Shown: piece by piece, positions 46,996-54,757 of the stretch
How the letters are laid out: each line of letters opens with the position of its first letter
Position numbering within the stretch: position 1 is the first letter of the stretch
Origin: JAJYKC01 sp963823105
Lineage (GTDB): Bacteria; Acidobacteriota; Terriglobia; Bryobacterales; Bryobacteraceae
Direction: 5' to 3'
Assembly: GCA_963823105.1 (NCBI GenBank)
Contig: CAWGKC010000004.1
Location: forward strand, 186,001 to 250,000
DNA length: 64,000 bases
Translations under genes and position numbers: made by a program
Notes under the pieces: generated by a model
What the model saw: the letters and a program-made list of their open reading frames with translations, nothing else
Databases searched by the model: none
Told to the model about the DNA's origin: nothing

Positions 46996-47536
46996 TTCAA
47001 AACACCCTCCTCGCGCATTCGCCGGTATTTTCGCAACAGCTCGTAGACCACAATCCCTCCCGCCGTCGCCACGTTCAGCGAATGCTTCCGTCCCAACATG
47101 GGAATCCGCACCGCCGTATCGCAACGCTCCAGCGTCTCGCGTCCCAGCCCGTCCACCTCGTGCCCGAACAGCAGGCAGACCGGAAAACTGCGGCCGCCAA
47201 TCGAACAGATCCACCGCCGCCGGCGCCGTCTCGATCGCCGCGATCTCATACCCCGCCGCGCGCAGCGCCTCCACCGCCGCCAATGCGCCGCCGCAGTGTT
47301 CCCACGAAACCGCTTCTTCGGCGCCCAGCGCCGTCTTCGAGATCCCCCGCATCGGCGGCCTCGCCGTGATCCCGCACAAGATCATCCGCTCCGCGCCGGC
47401 GCCATCCATCGTCCGGAACATCGAGACCCACGTTGTACATGCTGCGCACGTTGTCGAGCAACATCGCCACCGGCAGGCGCAACCCCTCATATGGCGCCGC
47501 TCCCACGCTCGCGCGATACGGCAGACGTTCCAACAT
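46992..47536 (-). pseudogene. SpoU/TrmH-family RNA methyltransferase, two frameshifts
   Basis: Three reading frames together give one SpoU protein of about 180 residues. Frame 1 (from 47536): LRLPVAMLLDNVRSMYNVG. Frame 2: SMFRTMDGAGAERMILCGIT and AIETAPAAVDLFDWRPQF. Frame 3: CLLFGHEVDGLGRETLERCD, then AVRIPMLGRKHSLNVATAGG and IVVYELLRKYRR, the SAM-binding trefoil-knot motifs. Each join needs removal of one base: an extra A on the plus strand near 47426 and one of the four A residues at 47184-47187. It would methylate a 2'-OH in tRNA or rRNA. It is coupled to ribBA by a TAATG overlap and to the transpeptidase gene by ATGA. Confidence 0.82.
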
Positions 47537-48612
47537 TACACCGGCATCTGTTCGACGATCTCGATCCCGTAGGCCTCCAGGCCCACCACCTTCCGGGGAT
47601 GGTTCGTCAACAGCCGTATGCGGTGAAGGCCCAGATCGGACAGGATCTGCGCTCCGATGCCGATTTCATGCTGCGGCCGTTGAGCGTGCGCCTCCGCCGC
47701 CGGCGCGTGCTCGCGGAACCCGGGCCCCGTCTGGTGCAGATATACCAGCACCCCCGCGCCCTCTTCGGAGATCCGCCGCATCGAATCCCGCAAGACGCGC
47801 CCGCACTCGCATTCGGTCGAATCGAAAACATCGCCGGCCACGCAATGCGAATGCATTCTCACCAGCACCCGGTCCCGCCCATGCAGTTCGCCATGCACCA
47901 GCGCCAGGTGGTTCTCCGGCACGATCGCGCTCGCGTAAGTGATCGCTCGGAAGTCCCCGTGCCCGGTGCGCAGGCAGCGTTCCGACTCGCGGTGGATGAA
48001 GCGCTCCGTCTGCAATCGGTAGCGGATCAGATCGGCCACCGAGATCATTTTCATGCCGTGCCGCCGGCAGAACTCGATCAACTCCGGCACGCGGGCCATC
48101 GTGCCGTCGTCCTTCATGATTTCGCAAACCACTCCGCCCGGCCGCAGCCCGGCCAGCCGCGCCAGATCCACCGCCGCTTCCGTTTGCCCGGCCCGCACCA
48201 ACACTCCGCCTTCCTTCGCCCGCAGCGGAAACGTGTGCCCCGGCCGCGCCAGATCTTGTGGCTTCGCCCCTTCGCGAATCGCCGTTAAAATCGTCTTCGC
48301 GCGGTCGGCGGCGGAGATTCCCGTGGTTACTCCCTCGGCCGCCTCCACGGACTCGCAAAACGCCGTCCCGAACCGCGATGTATTCCGCGCCGCCATCGGC
48401 CGCAGGTCGAGGGCGTCGCACACCTCGGCCGCCAGCGGCATGCAGATCAGCCCGCGCCCATGCGTGGCCATGAAATTGACGATCTCCGGCGTCACCTTCT
48501 CCGCCGCCACCGCCAAGTCGCCTTCGTTCTCGCGGTCCTCGTCGTCGACAATCACCACCATGCGGCCGGCGCGGAACTCGTCGATCGCCTCGGGAATCGG
48601 TGCGAATGGCAT
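47536..48612 (-). CDS. ribBA: RibBA, dihydroxybutanone phosphate synthase / GTP cyclohydrolase II
   Basis: 358 residues starting at ATG 48612. Residues 1-200 are the DHBP synthase, with VVIVDDEDRENEGDLAVAAE, FMATHGRGLICMPLAAE and RPGHTFPLRAKEGGVLVRAG. Residues 205-358 are GTP cyclohydrolase II, with MHSHCVAGDVFDSTECECGR (zinc cysteines), GVLVYLHQTGPGFREH and DLGLHRIRLLTNHPRKVVGL. The two reactions supply both precursors of riboflavin. It is upstream of and coupled to the methyltransferase gene. Confidence 0.93.
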   Translation of the reverse strand: MPFAPIPEAIDEFRAGRMVVIVDDEDRENEGDLAVAAEKVTPEIVNFMATHGRGLICMPLAAEVCDALDLRPMAARNTSRFGTAFCESVEAAEGVTTGISAADRAKTILTAIREGAKPQDLARPGHTFPLRAKEGGVLVRAGQTEAAVDLARLAGLRPGGVVCEIMKDDGTMARVPELIEFCRRHGMKMISVADLIRYRLQTERFIHRESERCLRTGHGDFRAITYASAIVPENHLALVHGELHGRDRVLVRMHSHCVAGDVFDSTECECGRVLRDSMRRISEEGAGVLVYLHQTGPGFREHAPAAEAHAQRPQHEIGIGAQILSDLGLHRIRLLTNHPRKVVGLEAYGIEIVEQMPV

Positions 48613-48757
48613 GAAAACTCCAGCATACAGGATGCCCGCCGCCCCACTCGTTCCGTTATACTGATCGCTTCTAAGGAGCTCGCGCAAAACGGAGCGCGGC
48701 GCGATCTATTCCTTGCTGAGTTTGGCAGCGCGCGCCGCACCCTTTGCGCTTCTAACT

Positions 48758-49507
48758 ATGCCCACCCCCTTCCGCCTCGATGGCCGCGCCGCTCTCGTCA
48801 CCGGAGGCGCCAGCGGCATCGGCGAATCTACCTGCCGCGTCTTCCACGCCGCCGGAGCCGCCGTCTTCATCGCCGATCTAGATCCCGCCCGCGCCGCCGC
48901 GCTTGCCGCCGAACTCCCCGGCGCCACGGCGCTCGCCTGCGACGTCACCAGCGAAACCGATGTCGCTCGCGTCTTCGCCTCCCTCGGCAAGCTCGACATT
49001 CTCGTCAACAACGCCGGCATCGGCTTCGTCGGCAACATCGAGGAGACCCCGCCCGCCGACTTCGACCGCCTCTTCCGCGTGAATGTCCACGGCCTGTATC
49101 TGGTCACCCGCGCCGCGCTCCCGCTGCTGATCGCCTCGCACGGAAGCGTCATCAACATTAGTTCCGTCGCCGGGCAAGTGGGCGTCAAACGCCGCTTCGC
49201 CTATTGCGCCACCAAGGGCGCGGTCCTCGCCATGACCCGCCAACTCGCCGTCGATTACCCCACACAGTTTCGCGTCAACTGCATCTGCCCCGGCACGGTC
49301 GACACGCCTTTCGTCGAAGGTTTTCTCGAACGTTTTCACAAGCACGAAAAGGAAAAAGTGCGGGCCGATTTGAACCAGCGCCAACCGATCGGCCGCCTCG
49401 GCCGTCCGGAGGAGATCGCTTACATGGCCCTCTACCTGGCCTCTCAAGAATCCGCGTTCGTCAACGGCGCCGCCCTGGCTATCGACGGGGGCTGGACCGC
49501 CGCCTAA
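48758..49507 (+). CDS. short-chain dehydrogenase/reductase (SDR)
   Basis: 249 residues of a classical SDR. Cofactor motif TGGASGIGE (residues 15-23), VDVTSETD-type CDVTSETDVARVF, NNAGIGFVGNIEE, catalytic Ser in INISSVAGQVG, and YCATKGA (Tyr and Lys). RVNCICPGTVDTPFVEGFLE and a C-terminal FVNGAALAIDGGWTAA complete the family. It resembles 2-keto-3-deoxy-L-fuconate and glucose dehydrogenase-like enzymes, but the substrate is not fixed by the sequence. The ATG at 48758 has no strong ribosome site; the reading frame is open further upstream. Confidence 0.88.
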   Translation: MPTPFRLDGRAALVTGGASGIGESTCRVFHAAGAAVFIADLDPARAAALAAELPGATALACDVTSETDVARVFASLGKLDILVNNAGIGFVGNIEETPPADFDRLFRVNVHGLYLVTRAALPLLIASHGSVINISSVAGQVGVKRRFAYCATKGAVLAMTRQLAVDYPTQFRVNCICPGTVDTPFVEGFLERFHKHEKEKVRADLNQRQPIGRLGRPEEIAYMALYLASQESAFVNGAALAIDGGWTAA

Positions 49508-49593
49508 TCCCGCGCACGGACATTGCAGGTCGAATAGAAGTGTTCGATAATTAGCTCCTAAGGGGCGCCGGGTTTCTCCATAATGTGAACGAG

Positions 49594-49674
49594 ATGACGA
49601 GGCGGCGCAAGATCGCTCACTGCGTCCTGTCCGGCATGTGCAAACAACCAGGCATCCACAAGGAGGACTTATGA
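49594..49674 (+). pseudogene. hicA toxin stub
   Basis: A 26-codon frame, MTRRRKIAHCVLSGMCKQPG then IHKEDL, whose last twelve residues resemble the HicA C-terminus (pattern I-x-K/R-Q-A-G-I-x-x-E-D/E-x-L). It ends in TGA that overlaps the hicB ATG, the usual HicA-HicB coupling, while the catalytic His and the dsRBD-like body of HicA are absent. A decayed toxin is likely. Confidence 0.5.
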
Positions 49675-50111
49675 TGTTCACCGCCAGTTATCCCGCCAGC
49701 TTTCTCCGCGAGGAAAATGGCAAAGGCTTCCACGTCCGGTTTCCCGATCTACCCGAGGCGCTCACGGGAGGTAAGGATTTGAAGGACACCTTAATTCAGG
49801 CGGCGGACTGCTTGGCGGAAACCATTGCCGGCCGTATCGTTCGCGGCGATACGATTCCTGCGCCTTCCAAACCGAAGCGAGGGCAACGCTTAATTAACGT
49901 TCCGCTTTACTTAGCCCCCAAGCTTGCCTTGTATCTTGCCGTGGAGGAACGCGGCGGGCGGAATACGGAATTGGCGAAACGCCTCTGCGTGAGCGAAACC
50001 GTTGTCCGCCGGATGCTCGACCCGAAGCACGACACCAAAGCCGAGAAAATTCAGGCGGCCCTGACCGCGCTCGGCAAACGCATCGTCATTCGATTCGATG
50101 ATGCCGCGTAA
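49671..50111 (+). CDS. hicB: HicB-type antitoxin with HTH domain
   Basis: 146 residues. The N-terminal half ASYPASFLREENGKGFHVRF and PDLPEALTGGKDLKDTLIQA, AADCLAETIAGRI is the HicB ribonuclease-H-like fold; the C-terminal half LAPKLALYLAVEERGGRNTE and LAKRLCVSETVVRRML is a DNA-binding HTH. An excellent ribosome site (AGGAGG, five bases upstream) supports the start at 49671. The usual toxin partner is only a stub. Confidence 0.85.
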   Translation: MMFTASYPASFLREENGKGFHVRFPDLPEALTGGKDLKDTLIQAADCLAETIAGRIVRGDTIPAPSKPKRGQRLINVPLYLAPKLALYLAVEERGGRNTELAKRLCVSETVVRRMLDPKHDTKAEKIQAALTALGKRIVIRFDDAA

Positions 50112-50170
50112 CCGCTTTAAGCAGGCGCGCCCGTATATAATGCTGGGAGCGCGGCGATCGGTATGAGCTA

Positions 50171-53100
50171 ATGGAAAAAAGAAAGAAACTTCCTCCAAAG
50201 GTTCCCGCTCCTCCGGCCGTTGAAGCGAGCGGCCCGGCGGAGCCATCCAATCCTCCCGGTCCCGCCGTCTTGCCATTGCCGGAGGACGCCGATTCCGCCG
50301 GACATGCGGCAACGCCATTTCCCATCGTCGGAATTGGCGCCTCCGCCGGCGGCCTTGAGGCTTTCACGCTGCTGCTGGAGCGGTTGCCATCCGATTTGGG
50401 CATGGCCTTCGTGCTGGTGCAGCATCTGGATCCGACGCACGAGAGTCAACTTACGGAAATTCTTTCGAGAAAATCGGCCATGCCCGTTCGCGAGGTTCAC
50501 GGGCTCACGCCGGTGGAAACGGATCACGTCTATATCATTCCGCCGGGAATGAACCTCACCATCGCCCGCGGGATCTTGCAGACGGTGCCGCGCCCGGAAA
50601 TCGGCACTCGAAATATGCCCATCGACGGGTTCCTCCAGGCTTTGGCGAAAGATCGTCAAAACGTGGCGTTCGCGGTCATTTTATCGGGAACCGCTTCCGA
50701 CGGGACTTTGGGCGCGAGAGCCATTAAGGCCGAGGGTGGGATCACCTTCGCCCAGGATCCCGTTTCGGCGAAATTCGACGGGATGCCGCGCAGCGCCATC
50801 GCTTCCGGCGCCATCGATTTCGTTCTGTCGCCGGAAGGCATCGCAAGGCAGTTGGCCGAACTCTCCCGCCATTCCTACCTGCACGACGGGCCGGCGAAAG
50901 TGCTGGAGTCGTTTCCGGTCGATGGTGGAGATCTGGAACGCATCTTCGTTCGTTTGCGCTCCGCGACCGGCATCGATTTCACCTACTATAAGCACAACAC
51001 GATCCTACGCCGAATCAAACGGCGCATGGCGCTTCACGGCGTGGAAAGCTTGAAGGACTACACGCGTCTGGTGGAGCGGGACAGCGCGGAAGCGAGCGTT
51101 CTGGCGCAGGATTTTCTGGTAAGCGTCACTTCCTTTTTCCGCGAGCCTGAAGTATACCAGGCGATTCGCGAGGTCCTCTTTCCGGCCTTGCTCGAAGGAC
51201 GTTCCCCCGGCGACCCGGTTCGGATTTGGGTTCCGGGCTGCTCGACGGGCGAAGAGGCATATTCGTTGGCGATCGAGTTAATCGAGTTCCTTGAGGAACA
51301 CGCCGTGCATCCCGGCATCCAGATCTTCGCCACCGACTTGAGCGAAGCGGTCCTTGAGAAAGCGCGGGCCGGCGTTTACCTGGAGAGCGCCCTCGGCGGT
51401 ATCTCGCCGGAGCGTTTGCAGCGCTTCTTCGCAAAGCGAAACCGCTTCTTTCAAATTAGCCAAACCATCCGCGATTCCTGCGTATTCGCCCGGCACGATG
51501 TCACCAGGGATCCTCCGTTCTCGAAGATGGATCTCATCAGTTGCTGCAATTTGCTGATTTATCTCGGACCGGTGTTACAGAAGAAGGCGTTGTCGTTGTT
51601 CCACTACGCTCTCAGGCCAAGCGGCTTCCTCGTGCTTGGCAGCTCGGAATCGGTGGGAAGCTTTGCGGATTCTTTCGAAGCGGTCGACCGCAAGCACAAG
51701 TTTTATTCCAAGCGCGGGAACTCGATCCGGCCGAAGTTCGAATTTCCGGAAGGAAACGCGGCGCTGGCGGCGGGCGTAGCGCCGCGCGATCCGAGCGAGA
51801 TCTTCGGCGCGGCGAATAGCGTCCAGAAGGAGGCCGAACGGATGCTGCTGGCCGAGTACGCTCCCGCCTCGGTCGTGATCGATTCGGCCATGCATGTCCT
51901 CCAGGTGCGGGGACGGACCGATTCTTATCTGCAGGTTCCTCAAGGCGCGCCCACCGCGAACTTAACGCAAATGGTTCGGGCCGGTCTGCTCGCCGGATTA
52001 AAGTCGGCGGTGGAGCAGGCGCGCAAACAGAATCAGTCCGTCAGCGAAAAGGGACTGCGGGTGAAAGGAAACGGCCATTATGGAATGGTCGATGTGAGGG
52101 TAACGCCGATTCGCGGATCGGAAGGGAGGGAGCGGTGTTACCTGGTCCTATTCGAGGATTCGACGGAGTCCAAAGCGCACTCTAAAAAACAAGCGAAGCG
52201 AGCGGACTCCGGCGCCGAAACGCAGGCCGGGGATCGAACGGTGGACCGGTTGGAGAAGGAAATCCTGCGATTGGAGAGCGAGCTGAGCGGGACCAGGGAC
52301 TATCTTCAGTCGATTATCGAAACCCAGGAAGCGTCGTCGGAGGAGTTGCGGTCCTCCAATGAAGAGGCTCAGGCTACGAACGAGGAATTGGACACGGCCA
52401 AGGAGGAATTGCAGGCGGCCAACGAAGAATTGAATACGGTGAACGAAGAGCTGCGAATCCGGAACGCCGAACAAAACGTCCTGAACGCCGATCTTCGAAA
52501 GCTGCTGGAAAACATCAACGTCCCGCTGGTCATGGTGGGAAAGGACCTTCGCATCCGATGGTTTACGGCCGCCATGGAGCCGGTGCTGAATCTGCTTCCC
52601 ACCGACCAGGGAAGGGCGATCACCGATCTTCGCTCCACATTGATTCCCGATTTCGTCGAATTGCTGGTGAGGGTGCTGGCCGGCAGCGAGGAAAGAAACA
52701 TCGAATTTCAGCGCCCCAACGGCGGTTGGCTTTCGCTGAGAATATTGCCTTACCACGGTCCCGACAACACCATCGACGGCGCTATCGCCACGCTCATCGA
52801 TATCGACGTTCTCAAGCGCGCGCTGGATTTTTCCGAAGCCGTCGTGGCCACCGTCCGCGAACCGCTCGTCGTTCTCGACGCAACCTTGCGGGTGAGAACG
52901 GCGAACGAAGCGTTCTATAAGACCTTTCAAGTGGAAAGGGGCGATACCGAAGGCCGCTTGTTCTATGAAATCGGAAACGGCCAGTGGAACCTTCCCGAAC
53001 TGCGGCCGCTTTTGGAGGCGATTCTGTCGAAAAACTCCTCGGTCAAGGATTTCGAAGCCGAACACCGCACCAGCGACCGCGCCGGAGGAAGAACGCTGCT

Positions 53101-53875
53101 GCTCAACGCCCGCGAGATTCATCGGATGGATGGCGAACGTATGATCCTGCTCGCCATCGACGACATCACCGAGTTCCGGCGCTCGGCCGAGGATCTTCGC
53201 CGGACAAACGAAGATCTGAAACAGTTCGTCTTCGCCGCATCCCACGATTTACAGGAGCCGCTGCGGATGATCGTGGCGCACACTCAGCTCCTTGCGGCCG
53301 CTTACGCCGATAAGTTGGACAGTAAAGGCAAGGAATCGATCGATTACGCCGTCGAGGGCGCCCTGAGAATGGAAGCCCTCATTTCCGACCTTCGCGAGTT
53401 CTGGCAGTTGAGCGAACGCGCCGAAGAGCGGCGCGCCCTGGTGGACTGCAACGGCGTGCTGAAACAAGCGCTGCGCAATCTCGAAGCGTCGATCGTCGAG
53501 AGTGGCGCGGAAATTACCAGCGGGACCTTGCCGTCCCTGATGGCTTCGGAGGCCACGCTTATTCAATTGTTTCAGAACCTTCTCGGAAACGCGTTGAAAT
53601 ACCGGTCGAAGGAGGCGCCAAAGATTCATGTCTCCGCCGTGAGGGAAGGCCTGGATTGGGTTTTCTCGGTTCGCGACAACGGCATCGGCATCGACCCTCA
53701 ACACAATCAGCAGATCTTCGGAGTGTTTAAGAGACTGCATGGGCCGGGCGAGTATTCCGGCACCGGAATCGGATTGGCGATTTGCCAAAAAATCGTCGAG
53801 CGCTATGGAGGCCGGATCTGGGTGGAGTCGCAGCCCGGCCAAGGATCGGAATTCAAATTCGCAATCCCCGCATGA
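50171..53875 (+). CDS. CheB-CheR-PAS-histidine kinase fusion
   Basis: 1234 residues. CheB methylesterase domain: GIGASAGGLEAF (S59), VQHLDPTHES (H85) and GTASDGTLG (D177). CheR methyltransferase: about 235-510 with YYKHNTILRRIKRRMALHG and WVPGCSTGEEAYSLAIELIE and CFARHDVTRDPPFSKMD-like motifs. A long coiled coil at about 685-780 (EELRSSNEEAQATNEELDTA and so on). PAS domain(s) at about 780-1000. Histidine kinase: FVFAASHDLQEPLRMIV (H1025) and an HATPase with FSVRDNGIGIDPQHNQQIFG and STGIGLAICQKIVERYGGRI-like GTGIGLAICQKIVERYGG. This hybrid type signals from methylation-related sensing to a response regulator. The CheR and CheB parts may be regulatory rather than acting on chemoreceptors. Confidence 0.92.
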   Translation: MEKRKKLPPKVPAPPAVEASGPAEPSNPPGPAVLPLPEDADSAGHAATPFPIVGIGASAGGLEAFTLLLERLPSDLGMAFVLVQHLDPTHESQLTEILSRKSAMPVREVHGLTPVETDHVYIIPPGMNLTIARGILQTVPRPEIGTRNMPIDGFLQALAKDRQNVAFAVILSGTASDGTLGARAIKAEGGITFAQDPVSAKFDGMPRSAIASGAIDFVLSPEGIARQLAELSRHSYLHDGPAKVLESFPVDGGDLERIFVRLRSATGIDFTYYKHNTILRRIKRRMALHGVESLKDYTRLVERDSAEASVLAQDFLVSVTSFFREPEVYQAIREVLFPALLEGRSPGDPVRIWVPGCSTGEEAYSLAIELIEFLEEHAVHPGIQIFATDLSEAVLEKARAGVYLESALGGISPERLQRFFAKRNRFFQISQTIRDSCVFARHDVTRDPPFSKMDLISCCNLLIYLGPVLQKKALSLFHYALRPSGFLVLGSSESVGSFADSFEAVDRKHKFYSKRGNSIRPKFEFPEGNAALAAGVAPRDPSEIFGAANSVQKEAERMLLAEYAPASVVIDSAMHVLQVRGRTDSYLQVPQGAPTANLTQMVRAGLLAGLKSAVEQARKQNQSVSEKGLRVKGNGHYGMVDVRVTPIRGSEGRERCYLVLFEDSTESKAHSKKQAKRADSGAETQAGDRTVDRLEKEILRLESELSGTRDYLQSIIETQEASSEELRSSNEEAQATNEELDTAKEELQAANEELNTVNEELRIRNAEQNVLNADLRKLLENINVPLVMVGKDLRIRWFTAAMEPVLNLLPTDQGRAITDLRSTLIPDFVELLVRVLAGSEERNIEFQRPNGGWLSLRILPYHGPDNTIDGAIATLIDIDVLKRALDFSEAVVATVREPLVVLDATLRVRTANEAFYKTFQVERGDTEGRLFYEIGNGQWNLPELRPLLEAILSKNSSVKDFEAEHRTSDRAGGRTLLLNAREIHRMDGERMILLAIDDITEFRRSAEDLRRTNEDLKQFVFAASHDLQEPLRMIVAHTQLLAAAYADKLDSKGKESIDYAVEGALRMEALISDLREFWQLSERAEERRALVDCNGVLKQALRNLEASIVESGAEITSGTLPSLMASEATLIQLFQNLLGNALKYRSKEAPKIHVSAVREGLDWVFSVRDNGIGIDPQHNQQIFGVFKRLHGPGEYSGTGIGLAICQKIVERYGGRIWVESQPGQGSEFKFAIPA

Positions 53876-53884
53876 GGCGTGTAC

Positions 53885-54331
53885 GTGAGCGACGATCGTC
53901 CCGCCAAACCACATATCGTGCTGATCGAGGATAACCCCTCGGATGTATTTTTGACCAAGCTGGCGCTTGACAGGAGCGGGGTGCCATACAAAATGACGAA
54001 TTTCCGAAACGGGGCCGACGCGTTGCTCGCTCTTTGTCCCGGCGGGGACTCCTCAGCCGTTCCCCTCGTCCCCGATCTAATTCTGCTCGATCTGAATACC
54101 CCGCGCAGCGACGGCTTCGAAGTGCTGGCCAAGATTCGGAGCGATGCCCGTCTTTCTCTTGTGCCGGTGGCCGTTATTACGTCCTCGGCTTCTCCCGCCG
54201 ACAAGCATCGGGCAGCGGGGAACGGAGCGACGGCATATATACAGAAGCCGACGGAATTGAACGCTTTTATCGAGGCGGTAGGCGGCGCGGTGAGGCGGAT
54301 TCTGGCGGACGGTAAACTACCTTTGAGTTGA
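53885..54331 (+). CDS. Rcp1-like single-domain response regulator
   Basis: 148 residues, receiver domain only: IVLIEDNPSDVFLTKLALDR (E15, D16), phospho-acceptor Asp69 in LILLDLNTPRSDGFEVL, SASPADKHRAAGNGATAYIQ and K in QKPTEL. It resembles phytochrome-associated Rcp1-type regulators. GTG at 53885 has GAGG seven bases upstream; a GTG six bases earlier is also possible. It follows the fusion kinase by nine bases and is its likely target, but has no output domain, so the signal must go on to a third partner. Confidence 0.88.
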   Translation: MSDDRPAKPHIVLIEDNPSDVFLTKLALDRSGVPYKMTNFRNGADALLALCPGGDSSAVPLVPDLILLDLNTPRSDGFEVLAKIRSDARLSLVPVAVITSSASPADKHRAAGNGATAYIQKPTELNAFIEAVGGAVRRILADGKLPLS

Positions 54332-54357
54332 AACCGGACGGTCGAGCGGCGTTCTCC

Positions 54358-54388
54358 TTGCCAAACTAGGAGAGTCTCCGGTTATACT
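54358..54388 (+). promoter_or_regulatory. promoter of padR-1 (-35 TTGCCA, -10 TATACT)
   Basis: TTGCCA at 54358-54363 and TATACT at 54383-54388 with a long 19-bp spacer. The -10 overlaps the left end of the inverted repeat at 54387-54405. Start of transcription would lie about 20-25 nt before the ATG. Confidence 0.5.
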
Positions 54389-54405
54389 CCTAGTCAGACT
54401 AGGAG
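54365..54405 (+). promoter_or_regulatory. PadR operator: inverted repeat CTCCTAGTC-A-GACTAGGAG plus a third half-site
   Basis: A perfect 9-bp dyad (54387-54395 and 54397-54405, one-base centre) with another ACTAGGAG at 54365-54372. PadR proteins repress by binding such dyads near their own promoters, and here the dyad covers the end of the -10 and includes the AGGAGG ribosome site (54401-54406). Autoregulation is an inference from position. Confidence 0.65.
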
Positions 54406-54414
54406 GATGTTGGA

Positions 54415-54756
54415 ATGGGCAAGACCACGGACCTGCTTCCGGGCACGCTCGATATGCTGATCCTCAAGGCGGTGTCCTTGGAGCCTCTGCATGGGTACGG
54501 CGTATTGCTGCGCATCGGCCAGATCTCGGGCGACGCGCTTGAGATACAGCAAGGGTCTTTATACCCGGCGCTCTACCGGCTGGAACATCGGGATTTCATC
54601 CGCTCCGAATGGGGCCAGAGCGACAACAACCGCCGGGCGAAGTTCTACACCCTAACCGCCGCGGGACGCCGCCGTCTGCGGGAAGAAACGGCCGGCTGGA
54701 ACCGGTTGGCGTCGGCGATCGCCGCGGCCTTAAACACAACGCCGGAGGAGGTGTGA
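54415..54756 (+). CDS. PadR-family transcriptional regulator 1
   Basis: 113 residues. TDLLPGTLDMLILKAVSLEP, HGYGVLLRIGQISG, IQQGSLYPALYRLEHRDFIR and SEWGQSDNNRRAKFYTLTAA are the winged-helix PadR motifs. ATG at 54415 with AGGAGG eight bases upstream. One base separates its stop from the permease gene, so it is the probable repressor of that gene. Confidence 0.92.
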   Translation: MGKTTDLLPGTLDMLILKAVSLEPLHGYGVLLRIGQISGDALEIQQGSLYPALYRLEHRDFIRSEWGQSDNNRRAKFYTLTAAGRRRLREETAGWNRLASAIAAALNTTPEEV

Positions 54757-54757
54757 C

